Shown here piece after piece: positions 23,101-33,776 of a stretch of DNA of 64,000 nucleotides. The stretch lies in NCBI GenBank assembly GCA_026936335.1, contig JAPMXV010000008.1, positions 278,177 to 342,176 of the forward strand, in the 5' to 3' direction. The translations under genes and the position numbers were made by a program. The stretch is from Mantamonas sphyraenae (lineage: Eukaryota > CRuMs > Mantamonadidae). The notes under the pieces are model-generated. The model searched no databases. It was given only the letters and a program-made list of their open reading frames with translations, and had not been told where the DNA came from. The first letter of the stretch is position 1. Each line of letters starts with the position of its first letter.

Positions 23101-24021
23101 TGGCGAAAATCATGACCATGATGATCATGCGGCCGGCTGTGGACTCCATGGTGATGTCACCGTAGCCTACAGTGCTGATGGTGATGACGACAAAGTACAA
23201 CGCCTGGTGGTACTCGAGGTAGCCGTCTTGGCCTGGCACTCGTCCCAGTGCGCTGTTCTCGACGTACTGCAGCATGCCAGCAGTGCACACGATGATAGAG
23301 ATGATGGTGAGCACAATGATCATGAGCTGCTTCTGAATGTCGCTTCGGGAAAAGCTGAGGAGGCGATAGGCACGGAGGATGCGCAAGGCGCGCAGGGCTC
23401 GCATGGGCTTAAGGAAGGAGTAGGTGACGGTGGAGTAACCAGCAAGCACGAGAGAGCCAAACACAGGCAGGACAGTGACAAGGTCGACCAACGAGGGCCA
23501 GCTGTACAAGAATTGGAGCTTGTCGCGTGCAAGCCAAAAGTTGAATATGTAGTCGAGGGTGAAGAAGGAGGAGAAGCAGATCTCGACGGTGAAAAACGAG
23601 GCCAGCACGTCGGGTTGTTCCGTGTAGTACAGCTCGATGACGTAGAGGAAGCACGAGGTGAGCGAAAACAAGGCTTGCACAGAGTCCTGCGAGGGTTTTC
23701 CGGAGAGGATGCGAGTCAGGAGGGAGGCCGACAGATATGGGACAGGCAGGAAGGAAGGGGGTCAATCACGGGGCACAGGAGGGACACACGTACCAGGAAG
23801 CGACCGAGACGGGAGGTGTCGAGGTAGATGGAGACCTGTTCGCGGAGAGAGACGTGGGTGTGGCTGGTCTGAGTTCGCGGCGCGAGACACAAGTGCCTGA
23901 TCAGGCGGCTGAGCATGATCAAGAGCCAAATGGACAGAGTGGGCACAAGGAGCACGAGGAGGCCCACGAGCCAGTCCTCGCCAGAAACCGATTGCGGAGC
24001 TGCGGTGGGTGCGGCACGCAT
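20102..24021 (-). CDS. BK/Slack-type (KCNMA/KCNT-like) potassium channel
   Basis: Exons 24021-23794 and 23686-20102 give 1270 residues. Exon 1 supplies an extra N-terminal membrane segment (S0-like, WLVGLLVLLVPTLSIWLLIML). S1-S3 follow, then an S4 with five arginines in MRALRALRILRAYRLLSFSR, S5, the selectivity filter STVGYGD and S6. The cytoplasmic part has an RCK1-type fold starting HIVVSGDLTFDGLQDFLREF and an RCK2 starting NHVIVCGAGDKVNGLVHF, joined by a long Ser- and acid-rich linker (DEDEDTDDEEDKEEDE, DDDDSDDETED). An S0 and voltage-sensor-like S4 favour BK; I see no obvious Ca bowl beyond the acidic linker. Its start is 19 bp from the divergent FkbM gene. Confidence 0.92.
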
Positions 24022-24040
24022 CTGGAGGCAAACCGAAAAG

Positions 24041-25474
24041 ATGGGTTGGGCCAGAACGCTCGCAGCATGCAGCAGCGTGACTGTGTGTCTGGTGGCCTGT
24101 TGGATCACAAGCACAGGTGTGGCAGGCGTGCAGGCAGGCGAGATCACGGCTGGTGGTGGCATGGACGTGGCGTCGATGACACAAGCGATGCTGGCCGAAC
24201 CTCGAAACGCACAGGGCGTCGTCGACTGGGCGCAGGGCGTGTTGGAAGAATCCCAGCACGCACGCACAAGCGTACAAGGAGAACAACGTCTGGCCGCGGT
24301 GCTGAAGGGCAGGTTGGGGCAAGGAGTGGACGTGGGCAAGGTTCTTGGAACCGCGTTGCAAATGGGCATCCTGCTGGAGCGTGCTGAGCAAGCCCAGGCG
24401 GCCATGATTGTGTACCAGGCGTGTCAAAGACTGGGGCCTTCGGTTGCCATGGTGTATCTGCGGCTGGGATCTGTACTTCAGCAGCAGGGGCGGGCTGAAG
24501 AAGCGTTGCGCGAGTTCAACCACGGCGTGTCACTGGCCAACCGCAACAAAGAATGGCAGCCACCTACGCGCGTGCCCACTGCCGATGCGTCTCCTGTGAA
24601 CGATAGCACGGCCATTGTGGTTCAAACCAAGACGAGGCCTGCGTTTGAGATTGCCACTCACCATCCTGCCTTTGACCACTTTGTCAGCAGCGAACTCATT
24701 GGCCAGGGCACCTGGGACGTGACCAAGATCCGTTTGTGGATCAAACTGCTGTCGGACAAGCCGCGTCGAACGGTGGTGGACTGTGGAGCTCACATCGGCT
24801 TTTTCAGCTTGTACGCTGCCAGCATGGGCCACCGGGTCGTGTCCATTGAACCTGTCGAGAGCAACTGGCGCAAGTTGGAGTACAGTCTGGGACTCAATGC
24901 CCCACGCGGATGGGTGGACAATGTGCAGCTCGTGCGAGCTGCGGCGTCGGAAAAGGCAACTGTGCGCACCATCTTTCGCGACGTCAACAACACAGGCAAC
25001 AACTTTCTGGACCCGCACTACATCGGTTCCTTTGAGAAGCAGCTCACAGCGTCGGATTTTGCCAGCGAGCGCATCCAGACCGTGCGCCTGGACGAGGTGG
25101 TCAAGGAGGATGTATGGCTCATCAAGTTTGACATCCAGGGCCATGAAGGCAAGGCCCTGCGAGGCGCCACACGTTTGTTTCAACGTCATCGCGTCTGCTG
25201 TATCATTGCCGAGTATTGGCCACAGGCGCTGCGCAGCGGAGGCGACGATCCCATCCGGTTGCTCGAGAAGATGCACAGGCGCGGATACGTCATCTACAAA
25301 CAGGCCGACTTTCACCGCGTTGACCTTTCCGTACGCACAGCGGCTGCATTGCGCGCAAGGAACCCTGCGCCCATTGGCAAAAGCGATTTTGCTTCGTTCG
25401 TCGACTCTCTCACGGGCAAGCAGACAGACGTCGTCTTCTGGCTACCCAAGTGCGCAGAATCGAGTGACAAGTGA
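24041..25474 (+). CDS. FkbM-family SAM methyltransferase with signal peptide
   Basis: Single-exon gene of 477 residues. A signal peptide or anchor (MGWARTLAACSSVTVCLVAC) is followed by a short TPR-like helical segment (AMIVYQACQRLGPSVAMVYL...QQQGRAEEALREF). The methyltransferase core begins VVDCGAHIGFFSLYAASMGHRVVSIEPVESN, which is motif I and the acidic loop of FkbM-type O-methyltransferases. VRLDEVV and LIKFDIQGHEGKALRGA complete the fold. FkbM enzymes methylate sugars or other hydroxyls; with a signal peptide the likely setting is Golgi or secreted glycan modification, which is inference. A later Met at 24163 would drop the signal peptide. Confidence 0.85.
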   Translation: MGWARTLAACSSVTVCLVACWITSTGVAGVQAGEITAGGGMDVASMTQAMLAEPRNAQGVVDWAQGVLEESQHARTSVQGEQRLAAVLKGRLGQGVDVGKVLGTALQMGILLERAEQAQAAMIVYQACQRLGPSVAMVYLRLGSVLQQQGRAEEALREFNHGVSLANRNKEWQPPTRVPTADASPVNDSTAIVVQTKTRPAFEIATHHPAFDHFVSSELIGQGTWDVTKIRLWIKLLSDKPRRTVVDCGAHIGFFSLYAASMGHRVVSIEPVESNWRKLEYSLGLNAPRGWVDNVQLVRAAASEKATVRTIFRDVNNTGNNFLDPHYIGSFEKQLTASDFASERIQTVRLDEVVKEDVWLIKFDIQGHEGKALRGATRLFQRHRVCCIIAEYWPQALRSGGDDPIRLLEKMHRRGYVIYKQADFHRVDLSVRTAAALRARNPAPIGKSDFASFVDSLTGKQTDVVFWLPKCAESSDK

Positions 25475-25566
25475 CGTGCGTGTGGTTTGTATGTATGTGT
25501 GTGTGTGTGTGCATTTGCATTTTGCATTTTCTCATTGGGAGCCAAGCTGAAAACAACGGTCGGCTC

Positions 25567-27682
25567 TCAAAGTTCGCCGTAGTCCACTCCGTCCTCGTCG
25601 TCACTGTAGGTGGCTTCTTCAGCCTTTTGCTTGGTGTCCTTGCTGCTGTTGCCGCCCTCTCCTTCCTCGCCTTCGACTTGCAGCATCATGGGCTGCGACA
25701 CAAAGGTAAAGCCGTCAAAGTTGTTTGCGCTGCCGAGCTTGTTGGGTGCCACATACGTGTCCTGCACCTCTTCCGAGGTAAACTCGGCGTCAAAGTTGCT
25801 GAGATCCTCAGTGTTTTCGGTCTCGGGCACAAAGGGCGGATCCACCTGCAGGGACATCACCGCGTCCCAATCGATGCCCTGGAAAAATTCGTGGCCACGG
25901 ATGTCGTGGCTGGCGTCCTCGCCCACGCCAAGGCGGGAGGAGTAGTTGCGATCCAGCAGCTGCTCGATGAGCGAGACGGCAGACTCGCTGAGGAAGTTGG
26001 GGAACTTGAGCTCCTTGCTGAGGATGTTCTCAAAGGTCTTTTCCTCGTTCTTGTGGTAAAACGGCGATTTTCCAACCATCATCTCGTAGAGGAGCACTCC
26101 CAGGGCCCAGTAGTCCACCTCGTGGCCGTACTTCTTGTTGCGCACCAGCTCGGGGCTCATGTACTGCGCCGTTCCGCAAAACGTGCGTGTGCGGTCGCCG
26201 ATGGGCACGTTTTCCTTGCACATGCCAAAGTCGGTGAGGCACAGATGGCCATCGCCGCGCAGCAGGATGTTTTCTGGCTTGAGATCACTGTGTGTGTGTG
26301 TGTGTGTGGAGTAGGGACGGGGGAAGGGATGGTGTGAGCGCGGTTGTTGTGACGACGTGCGCGAGGACCACACCCACACGACGTACCGGTAGATGATGTT
26401 GCACGAATGCAGGTAGCCGAGTGTCAGAACAAGCTCGGCGGCGTAAAAACGAACGACATCCTCGGCAAACCGCTTCTGCTGGCGGAGGTGGAAGAAGAGT
26501 TCGCCGCCGTTGACAAAGTCCAGCACCAGGTAGAGCTTCTCCGGAGTCTGGAAGGAGTAACGGAGTCCCACAATAAAGGGGAAGTTGGCCAGATTCTTCA
26601 TGATGTTGCGCTCGGCCTTGGTGGCCTCGACCTGGCCACTCTGAATGACCAACTTCTTGCGGATGACCTTCATGGCGTACAGCTTGCCTGTGTCCTTCTT
26701 GCGCACCATCATGACCTTACCAAACCCTCCACGACCGATGACACACAGCAGGTCGAAAGAGTCCTTGTCCACCTTTTCGGTGGTTTTGTCGAGGTATTCG
26801 ATTTTGAGCGTCACGGTTCCGGTGACGTCCTGGCTCTTCTTGGTCTTGCCCGCGAGCTTGGTGAGCACCAGCTCCTCCTCGACCTCACGTCCGTGGATGT
26901 ACTCGCTGAGAAAGACAGAGGCGCGGCCTGAGAAAGGTGTGGCGGGGCGTCAGCAGCCGGGTGGGGAAAGATCTGGACCCGCGTGGCCACTTTTCTCCAT
27001 CAACAAGGAGGTTGCTGTGACCACTCAGCCACACGGCGGATGGCACAAAGCACCATGAGGCGGGAGTGCAGGGACGAGGGACGGGAAGGGGGGCGCAGCA
27101 CGGTCGGGACTGGGGGCCGTTGGCAGGAGAAAGGAAAAGACAAGGGAAGAGGGGAAACGGGAGCTCAGGCTCTTTGGCAGGGCCACCATGGACACAAACA
27201 TACCCAGATGCGTGTCGCTGAGCAACTTCTTGGAGTGGTATACATCAATGTCCAGCTTGGAGGAGGCCGAGTCGTTCGGGATCTCGCTGTGGAGCGTGGG
27301 AGAGGGTGTGAACGGGCAGTCGGGAATGATGGGCGGTGGAGAGAGGGTTGCCTGTCGGATCGAGCGGCGGTGCACAGGCCACAGGCTCACTTACAAGGTG
27401 AACTTTTCGTCATACATCGGATTGACCGACTTTTTGCAGGTCTGGGTCTTGAACTTGGCATTACCCACAGACACTTCGATGTAGGCGTCGGAAACACCCT
27501 TGCTGGCGCCGGCAATGTCGGTTGCTCGCAACACTGGATCGGAGATGGGAGACAACGAGAGACGTTAGCGCTTCCATGGGATGTATTGTCATTGTCTAAT
27601 TGTGCCTACCTGTAAGATTCAACACTGCGACGATTTCCGCGTCGGCTTTGCCCTTGCCCTTGCTTCCGCTGGACGAGCTCAT
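25567..27682 (-). CDS. AGC protein kinase with N-terminal C2 domain (Sch9-like)
   Basis: Exons 27682-27610, 27533-27395, 27286-27204, 26927-26387 and 26287-25567 join in phase to 518 residues. The first three exons encode a C2 domain (AVLNLTVLRATDIAGAS, SDAYIEVSVG, VNPMYDEKFTFEIPND). The kinase has GRGGFGKV, AMKVIRKK, YRDLKPENILL split by an intron, DFG in LTDFGMC, and the activation loop TFCGTAQYMSPE. The C-tail has the hydrophobic motif FDGFTF with its phosphorylatable Thr. C2 plus AGC kinase plus hydrophobic motif is the architecture of yeast Sch9, the TORC1-regulated S6K relative; novel PKCs also have C2 but would carry C1 domains, absent here. An acidic tail ends the protein. Confidence 0.9.
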
Positions 27683-27711
27683 TCTGGAGGTTGGAGCCGA
27701 TGGCGCAAACA

Positions 27712-27762
27712 TCACGATTCAATGGTCATGGCATCGTCACTGTGTGAACTGCTGCTGCTGGA

Positions 27763-27796
<34 letters not shown>

Positions 27797-29822
27797 CTGG
27801 AACTGCTGCTGCTTGAGGTTGAGGTTGCGGCGCTGTTTGCTCGCGCTTCCAGATCATCCGCGACGCTGATCCATCCGTGGCGTCGCGCACCCTGTTCGGC
27901 CCAGCTGAGGACGAGCGTGAAGTCGGAGATGTCAGTAAGTGTGCATGCGAGACATACCGCACCGTCATTGCTGCCATGGTGCACTCACAGTTCCAAAAAG
28001 TGGCAGCCCTGGAAGCTGCCGTCCGTGGCTCCGTCATACGCACCGGTGGGCAGTAGCGTCTCGATCACATTGAAGATAAAGTCAGGTTTGGCCAAACGCT
28101 GGCCATTTTCTGCCAGATGCAACAACCGGTGTCAGCCTTCAGGGTGCGTGCAAGATACAAGAGTTCCGACGCTGCAACTCACCTTTGGTGACGTGCACAA
28201 AGTCAAAATACAGGTCTGGGTTGCGCTGGTGCATCAACTCCAGCTTTTCCTTGTCGTTCGGCTTGACCTTGCGGAACACAAGGCAGGTCAGTTTGCTGCG
28301 GCGCAGAAACGGGCTCGGGTCCAAGCGAAACTTGTTGCTGGGAGTCAGGTGAACCCAACAGATGTTTTCCACGTATTTGTAGCCCCAGCTGTTCAAGACG
28401 TTCATCACTTCCGAAATCAGTGTTTTTGGAGTCCAGATGAACATGAAGCCCTTTTCCATGATCTCGTCGAGACCGAGATGGTTCAGATCCCGTGGTTGGA
28501 TGTACCCAGGGTCGTTCTCGTGACCTTCCACAGCCCAGGGCGGGTCCAACAGCACGGCTTGCAAGCGCAGGTCACGGTACTGGGCGAAATCTGTACGGCA
28601 GTGGGAGGCGGCGAGCGAATGAGCAATGGGAGGTCCCAGAGAGTGCAGGTGAGGCTGGCAATGGTGGACAGCAAACTGACTGTGTTGCATAATGTGTGTG
28701 TGGAGGTAGGGCGACGATGCAGGGTCCGGGTTCAAGAAATCACCGTAAGCCTTGACTGTGGGCGCCCAGCTCAAGGGCACCGGATTGGGGATGCGAGTGT
28801 ACACGGGCATAGTGGGGTCCACCATTTTGACTCGCTTCTTGAGGGAAAACACGTTGCCCTGTGTGTCTGTGTGCTCCGCGAGCACGAGGCGTGTCCTCGG
28901 CGCACGTCCACCTCCACTGCTCTTGCTTGATGAACCTGTACACCCCGCACACCACGGGTGGATGTCAGCACGCTTGTTGACCAACAACGCCCTCGGGCAC
29001 ACACAGCCAACGTACTCTTGCGCTCGCGCGGCTTGCGCGCCTTGTCCGCTTTGAGTGACTTTTTCCGAGCCCGCTCGGCGAAATCGAACCACTGCTCAAA
29101 TTCGTCGAAATAATCAACACTCTGTTCATCCTCGCTGTCGAGCAGGCCACGCCAAGGGCGGAGTGAGTGACGCGCATATGGAGAGGCGAAGATCGTCGAG
29201 TTGGCACTCACCTGTCCTGGAAGTCCTCGCCAAACCGATGCAAATCTCGCACAGCAGCATCCCGTCGAGCGTCTTGGACATTTCCAGCTCGCCGTACAGC
29301 TCCCGTTCCATCTCGATGGCTGTGGGCAGGGCAAGGGTGAGGACGGATTTTTGGCGCGAAAACCAAAGCATGGCGCGGTGCACGTACTACTTTGTTCTAC
29401 CACGGCCTGCTTGACAGTGAATGCAGAGGTCATCTTGAATAGCTCGAGCTGCTGCTGTTCAGTGAGGGGTTGTTCATGACCGGATGCCTCGGCTGAGCTG
29501 GTGTGTTCTGGCGCGCTGCTGCTGCTTGCGCGGCTGTCCTCGCTCTGGATCTGCTCCAGGTACTCAAACTTGCGCATGATGCTTTCAACCGTCTCCTCAT
29601 CCTCAGCGTACCCAAGATACATGGACGCACTGCGTGCCGGTGGAGCCACAGGGGCGTATTTTGGATCAGTTTGTTGTGGATCAGCGCTGTTCGCCACAAA
29701 ACGGCGCAAAGGGCAGAGCAAACCTACCTGGGAATCTTTTGCCGCCCGCCATTGTTGTTACGGCGGATCTTGCGTGTGGCTTGGCTACGTTGGGATGTCT
29801 TTCGCTTGGATGTGCGAGTCAT
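27712..29822 (-). CDS. MT-A70 family adenine methyltransferase
   Basis: Seven exons: 29822-29728, 29686-29388, 29319-29212 (frame uncertain), 29134-29016, 28935-28183, 28109-27989 and 27904-27712. The catalytic DPPW sits in AVLLDPPWAVEGH; GFMFIWTPK, SWGYKYVENICWV and the end FLELWAEQGARRHGWISV follow the MT-A70 order. The N-terminus is basic (MTRTSKRKTSQRSQATRKIR) and the C-terminus is a Ser tract. DPPW rules out a METTL14-like pseudoenzyme, but the surrounding sequence fits METTL3 and METTL4 poorly, so an MTA1/AMT1-like clade (DNA 6mA) is possible. Around 29215-29290 the best coding frame changes by one base, so the middle of the protein is unsure. The stop is 29 bp from the kinase start. 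Confidence 0.82.
27753..27830 (-). repeat. CTG/CAG-type run encoding the Ser-rich tail of the MT-A70 protein
   Basis: A GCTGCTGCT... run on the + strand, with a few interruptions, encodes consecutive AGC Ser codons near the C-terminus of the MT-A70 gene. Such pure-codon runs are prone to length change. Confidence 0.85.
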
Positions 29823-29963
29823 GGCTTTGGCAGGGGTTCAGCTGGCTCAGCTAGGGTCTCAAAACATTTTATTGCCAAAGATGGCACCTTGGCTGCCAAT
29901 TGGAACCTCCACGCACACATTCGTCCCCGGCACGAGCATGGTGATCGGCTCACACGCGTGTTT

Positions 29964-30370
29964 TCACCAGCCTTGCTCGTCTGCCATCTGGTTCAACTTT
30001 TCGATCGCCTGCTTTTGCTGATCCTCGATCTTCTGAAGCGTCATTGACTGAGGGCAGGGCATTTGCAGCCATCCATGCGCCGATTTCCAATGGTCAGCAG
30101 ACGCAAGGACGGTACGTGAAAGGCGTGGGCGGGTAAAAACGAACGCCTTGTGCGCGCGAAACGCACACCTCGCGCGGCGCAGCATTGGGGTTGCAAAAGG
30201 CCCAGGGCACATTCACTCACCTTGATGGGCATCAATTTGGGCTTGCACAGCACCTCGTTGGTCACTGTCTGCTCCCAGTACACGACGCCGGCCTTGGGCA
30301 TGACCTCCTGCAGCTCGTCGTTGCTCTGCGTCCACACATTGGCCATGGATGATTGTGTCAGCTTGCTCAT
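29964..30370 (-). CDS. BBIP1: BBSome-interacting protein 1 (BBIP10)
   Basis: Tiny subunit of the BBSome, the coat that moves membrane proteins in and out of cilia. Exons 30370-30221 and 30047-29964 give 77 residues. The family signature is clear: LQEVMPKAGVVYWEQ followed by EVLCKPKLMPIKSMTLQKIE, equivalent to the VLCKPKLLPLKSLTLEKLE of animal BBIP1. The intron falls exactly between PIK and SMT. Its presence implies that the organism builds cilia or flagella. Confidence 0.9.
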
Positions 30371-30503
30371 TCCATCGATTCACATGTCCTTCGACCAACG
30401 ACCCCTCCACAGCCCTCTGGTGGCCCATTTCCACGTACCTTGCCACTCATGCTCACAAACGGTCTGCGCAACGTGTGGCGGCGCCGGTGCATCCAGCTCT
30501 TGA

Positions 30504-32533
30504 ATGTCCACCACCATGCGATTGTCCACTTGGACTGCCATCGCGTGCGTGGCTGCTGCCGTTCTTCTCTTTGCAGCGACACCAACTGCGGCGTCCGAGG
30601 AGTCCAAGGAGCAGCAGTTTGACCTGATGCGCGCCGTCAGCCTTGCGCACCCGTACAACATCGAGGTGGAGCACAACAAGCGCGCTGCCCTCGAACTGCA
30701 TATTGTCGCACAGCGTGCCTACGAAACCAAGGGCCCTACTCCCAGCCTGAACTTCCAGCTGCAGGAGCAGATGCCGCCATCCAAGCTGTGGGAAGCAGTC
30801 ATGGACCCGCTCTCCCTGAACATGTCTGCCACAAAGCTTGTAGGTTCCTTCGCAGCAGCTCATACGCACACGCGCCCGGCCTCACAAGATGCCAAGTATT
30901 TCTGCGTGATTGCGGTTCCCTCATTCCCGTTTGGCTGAGCACTGACGCGTGGGGCGGACGCATTCCCCCGTCCGACACAGCTTCGTCGCATCCACACCTG
31001 GGAAATCGACGCCAGCGGCGTGCAGCTGCAGCCGGGCTCCAACATGCGCATCCAGCTCAGCACATCCTCAGTTGCGCCTGTGGCTGTGTCTCTGGAGCTC
31101 GTGCAGCTTGGTAAGTGATGCCCAAAGGCACCGCGAGCTGTCGTTGCGTCCACGCGGCCGCCGCTGACCCTCTTCCCACTCTCACAGGCGAAGTTGGACA
31201 GTACCAAGTGCTCATTGCTGCCATCCTTCTCATTGCCGTGTACATATTGATTATCTTTGACCTCATGCACCGCACCATTGCTGCGCTGCTGGGATCCTCA
31301 GTGACCCTCGTTGTGGTGTGGATGTTGCGCGAGAAGCCATCGCTTTCCCTTGTCGTCACTTGGATCGACGAGGGTGCCATCGGCCTTCTTCTCGGCATGA
31401 TGATCATCATTGGCATCTTTTCAACCACAGGGTTCTTCGAATTGGCCGCCGTCCAGGCCTTCAAGTACAGCGGCGGAAACATCTGGACGCTTACCTTGAC
31501 CATGTGCATGATTTCCGCCGTCCTGTCGGCCTTTTTGGACAATGTGACCACCTTGTTACTGCTGGCACCCGTCACCCTGCGTCTGGCCAGCGTGGTCGAG
31601 CTCAACCCTGTCCCGTTGCTCCTTGCCGAAGTCATCAGCAGCAACGTCGGCGGCACTGCCACCATGATTGGCGACCCGCCCAATATCATTCTTGGCAACG
31701 CACTCAAGGACCACATTGACTTTATGGGCTTCATCATCAATTTGACGCCGTGCCTGGTGGTTGCAATGGCCTTGACGCTACTCTACTTCCGCATCTACTG
31801 GCGCCACGAGTACAACAAGAAAGTGAACAACGACTACGACATCAGCGAACTCGAGGAACAGTTCTGTATCCATGACCGTGCCCTGTTCTGGAAGTGTGTG
31901 GCCGTGCTGACGCTGGTCATCCTCGGTTTCTTCCTCCATAGTGTGACCGAGCTGGAGCCGGCCTGGATTGCCATGCTCGGGGCAGCTATTTTGCTGCTCA
32001 TCACCACGCCCGACGAACTGGACCCGTTTCTGGAAAAGGTGGAGTGGAGCACGCTGCTGTTCTTCGCTGCGCTCTTTGTGCTCATCGAGGGCCTGCAGGA
32101 GCTAGGGCTCATCCGATATCTGGGCAACCAGACCGCTATCTTCATCAAAGAGGTGGATCCCGAGAGTCAGCTGACAGTGGCCATGGTGCTCATCCTCTGG
32201 GTGAGTGCGATTGTCAGTGCGTTTGTTGACAACATCCCGTGGACAGCCACCATGGTGCCCATCATTGTCCAGCTGTACGACGATCCGCAACTCAGCCTGC
32301 CCATCAAGCCATTGGCCTGGTCGCTGTCGCTGGGTGCATGTCTGGGTGGCAACGGCACGCTGATTGGCGCCAGTGCAAACGTGGTCACCGTCGGCATTGC
32401 CGACCAAGCTGGCTACCCGATTTCCTTTGGCAAGTTTTTCAAGGTGGGCTTCCCTGTGATGCTCATCACAACCACTGTGGCCACAGGGTACGTCATCCTC
32501 GTGTACTCTGTTCTCGGGTGGGGTTTGGAGTAG
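30504..32533 (+). CDS. OCA2/P-protein-like ion transporter (ArsB/NhaD superfamily)
   Basis: Exons 30504-30839, 30981-31110 and 31188-32533 join in phase to 603 residues. A signal peptide (MRLSTWTAIACVAAAVLLFA after an alternative upstream Met) and a luminal domain of about 180 residues precede a transporter core of roughly 11 membrane segments. Core signatures include HRTIAALLGS, MMIIIGIFSTTGFFELAAVQAF, FLDNVTTLLLLAPVT, SSNVGGTATMIGDPPNIILG and NDxxW-like FVDNIPWTATMVPI. The luminal extension followed by the IT-superfamily core matches the OCA2/P-protein layout, proposed to move anions and set organelle pH. Substrate is inference. Confidence 0.9.
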
Positions 32534-32627
32534 ATCGCAAGGAATGCACAAATTTCAAGCTATCGCGTGCAGCTGCTCGCCACAACGCACATCTACACAC
32601 CTTTCACAGGGTGTGTTGTGTGTGTTG

Positions 32628-32694
32628 CCATGCTCAGTGCCTCTTGCATGCTCAGTGCACCCAGTGGCATCGTCTCCTCCACGTTGCTCGTCAT
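32628..32694 (-). pseudogene. 5' fragment of the coiled-coil gene at 46916-47440
   Basis: Starting at 32694 the frame reads MTSNVEETMPLGALSMQEALSM, identical to the start of the intact gene in the other copy, then runs into unrelated flanking sequence (ATHTTHPVKGV, stop at 32593). It is a duplication-border remnant, not a gene. Confidence 0.93.
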
Positions 32695-32773
32695 TGCTCT
32701 CTTCCTTCCTCGTTGGATGCCCCCGCGCGCCAAAACCAAACGGTTAAGCCGAGAAATCCCACGTTTGAAAACC

Positions 32774-33441
32774 ATGGACCTCGCACACGCCACAGATCTC
32801 TTTGCATCAGCAGCCGACGAGCTGACCCTCATCAAGGGCATTCACAAGGATGAGCGCGCCCTGGACAAGGCCGCACGCAAGCAACAGGCTGCTCTGGATG
32901 CGCAGTTGCAAGGTGAGTGAGAGTGGACGTCGGGCGAGTGGTTGACACCTGCTGGCACACGCTGACACTTGGACACGAAATCTGGATGGGATGGGATGGG
33001 ATGGGCACTGCAGAGCTGCGTGCACGTGTCAACACATTGCAAGAGTCGGCCACACGCGGTGAGACCGGTGAGGAGCACAAGGAGGCGATGTTCCAGCTGC
33101 GCCAGGACCTGCGCACGCTGCAGTCCCAGCTGCTGGCCATGGAGACAGAAAAGGCGTCGATGCAGGACAAACTGGCCGAGTACAGCATCCGCGCTGATGA
33201 GCTGGAGAGCCAGCTGGCTGAACTGGAACAGACCGAGTTGGACGTGGAGCCCGGGATGGCCGGCAAGGTCGACCTGTACTACGAGATCACACGCATCAAG
33301 TGGGACTATGACAACATTGGCAAGTGCAAGGGCACGGTGCACAACACAGATCACCTCAAGCCCTTTGATCTTCCGCTGGGGTTGACGGGCGACGTGGATT
33401 TCAAGACAACCAACACGCTCTGGGCTCTGATTGACGCATGA
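32774..33441 (+). CDS. SPC24: Kinetochore protein Spc24, copy 1
   Basis: Subunit of the NDC80 complex that links centromeric chromatin to microtubules. Exons 32774-32912 and 33014-33441 give 188 residues. An N-terminal coiled coil (residues about 40-125) leads to a small globular C-terminal domain with LYYEITRIKWDYD and GTVHNTDHLKPFDL, which match the RWD-like C-terminus of Spc24, ending in LWALIDA. The 101 bp intron contains three GGGAT tandem units. It differs from copy 2 at residue 18 (Thr here, Ala there). Two intact copies of a stoichiometric kinetochore subunit are unusual. Confidence 0.88.
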
Positions 33442-33776
33442 GAGGAGACAGACGGGGGAAAGGGGGAGGGACGCAGACACAGTGCCATGCCATTTGTACA
33501 GAAGAGTGGCCATTGGAATGGGAATGAATGCCGGGATGACGAGGATGGGTGTTGCACAGCGAGTCCGTCAAGGGTCCAGCATCCATGCGGCGGTGTCTAT
33601 GGCAAGGCAACGTCGAACACAGCGCTCTGCAGGTGCCATGATCACACACACCATGCACAAGCAACCCAGGAGCAAGGGAAACGACCAAGCACATGGTTGA
33701 GCAATGGAAATGTCCGATGTCCGATGTGTGAAGGAGATGATGTGAAGCCCCTTGCATTGTTGTGATGTCTGTGTGC

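Noticed and set aside
32593-32694. Short gene starting MTSNVEETMPLG in duplication copy 1
   Set aside because: It is a 22-codon fragment of the intact gene at 46916-47440 that runs into unrelated flank.
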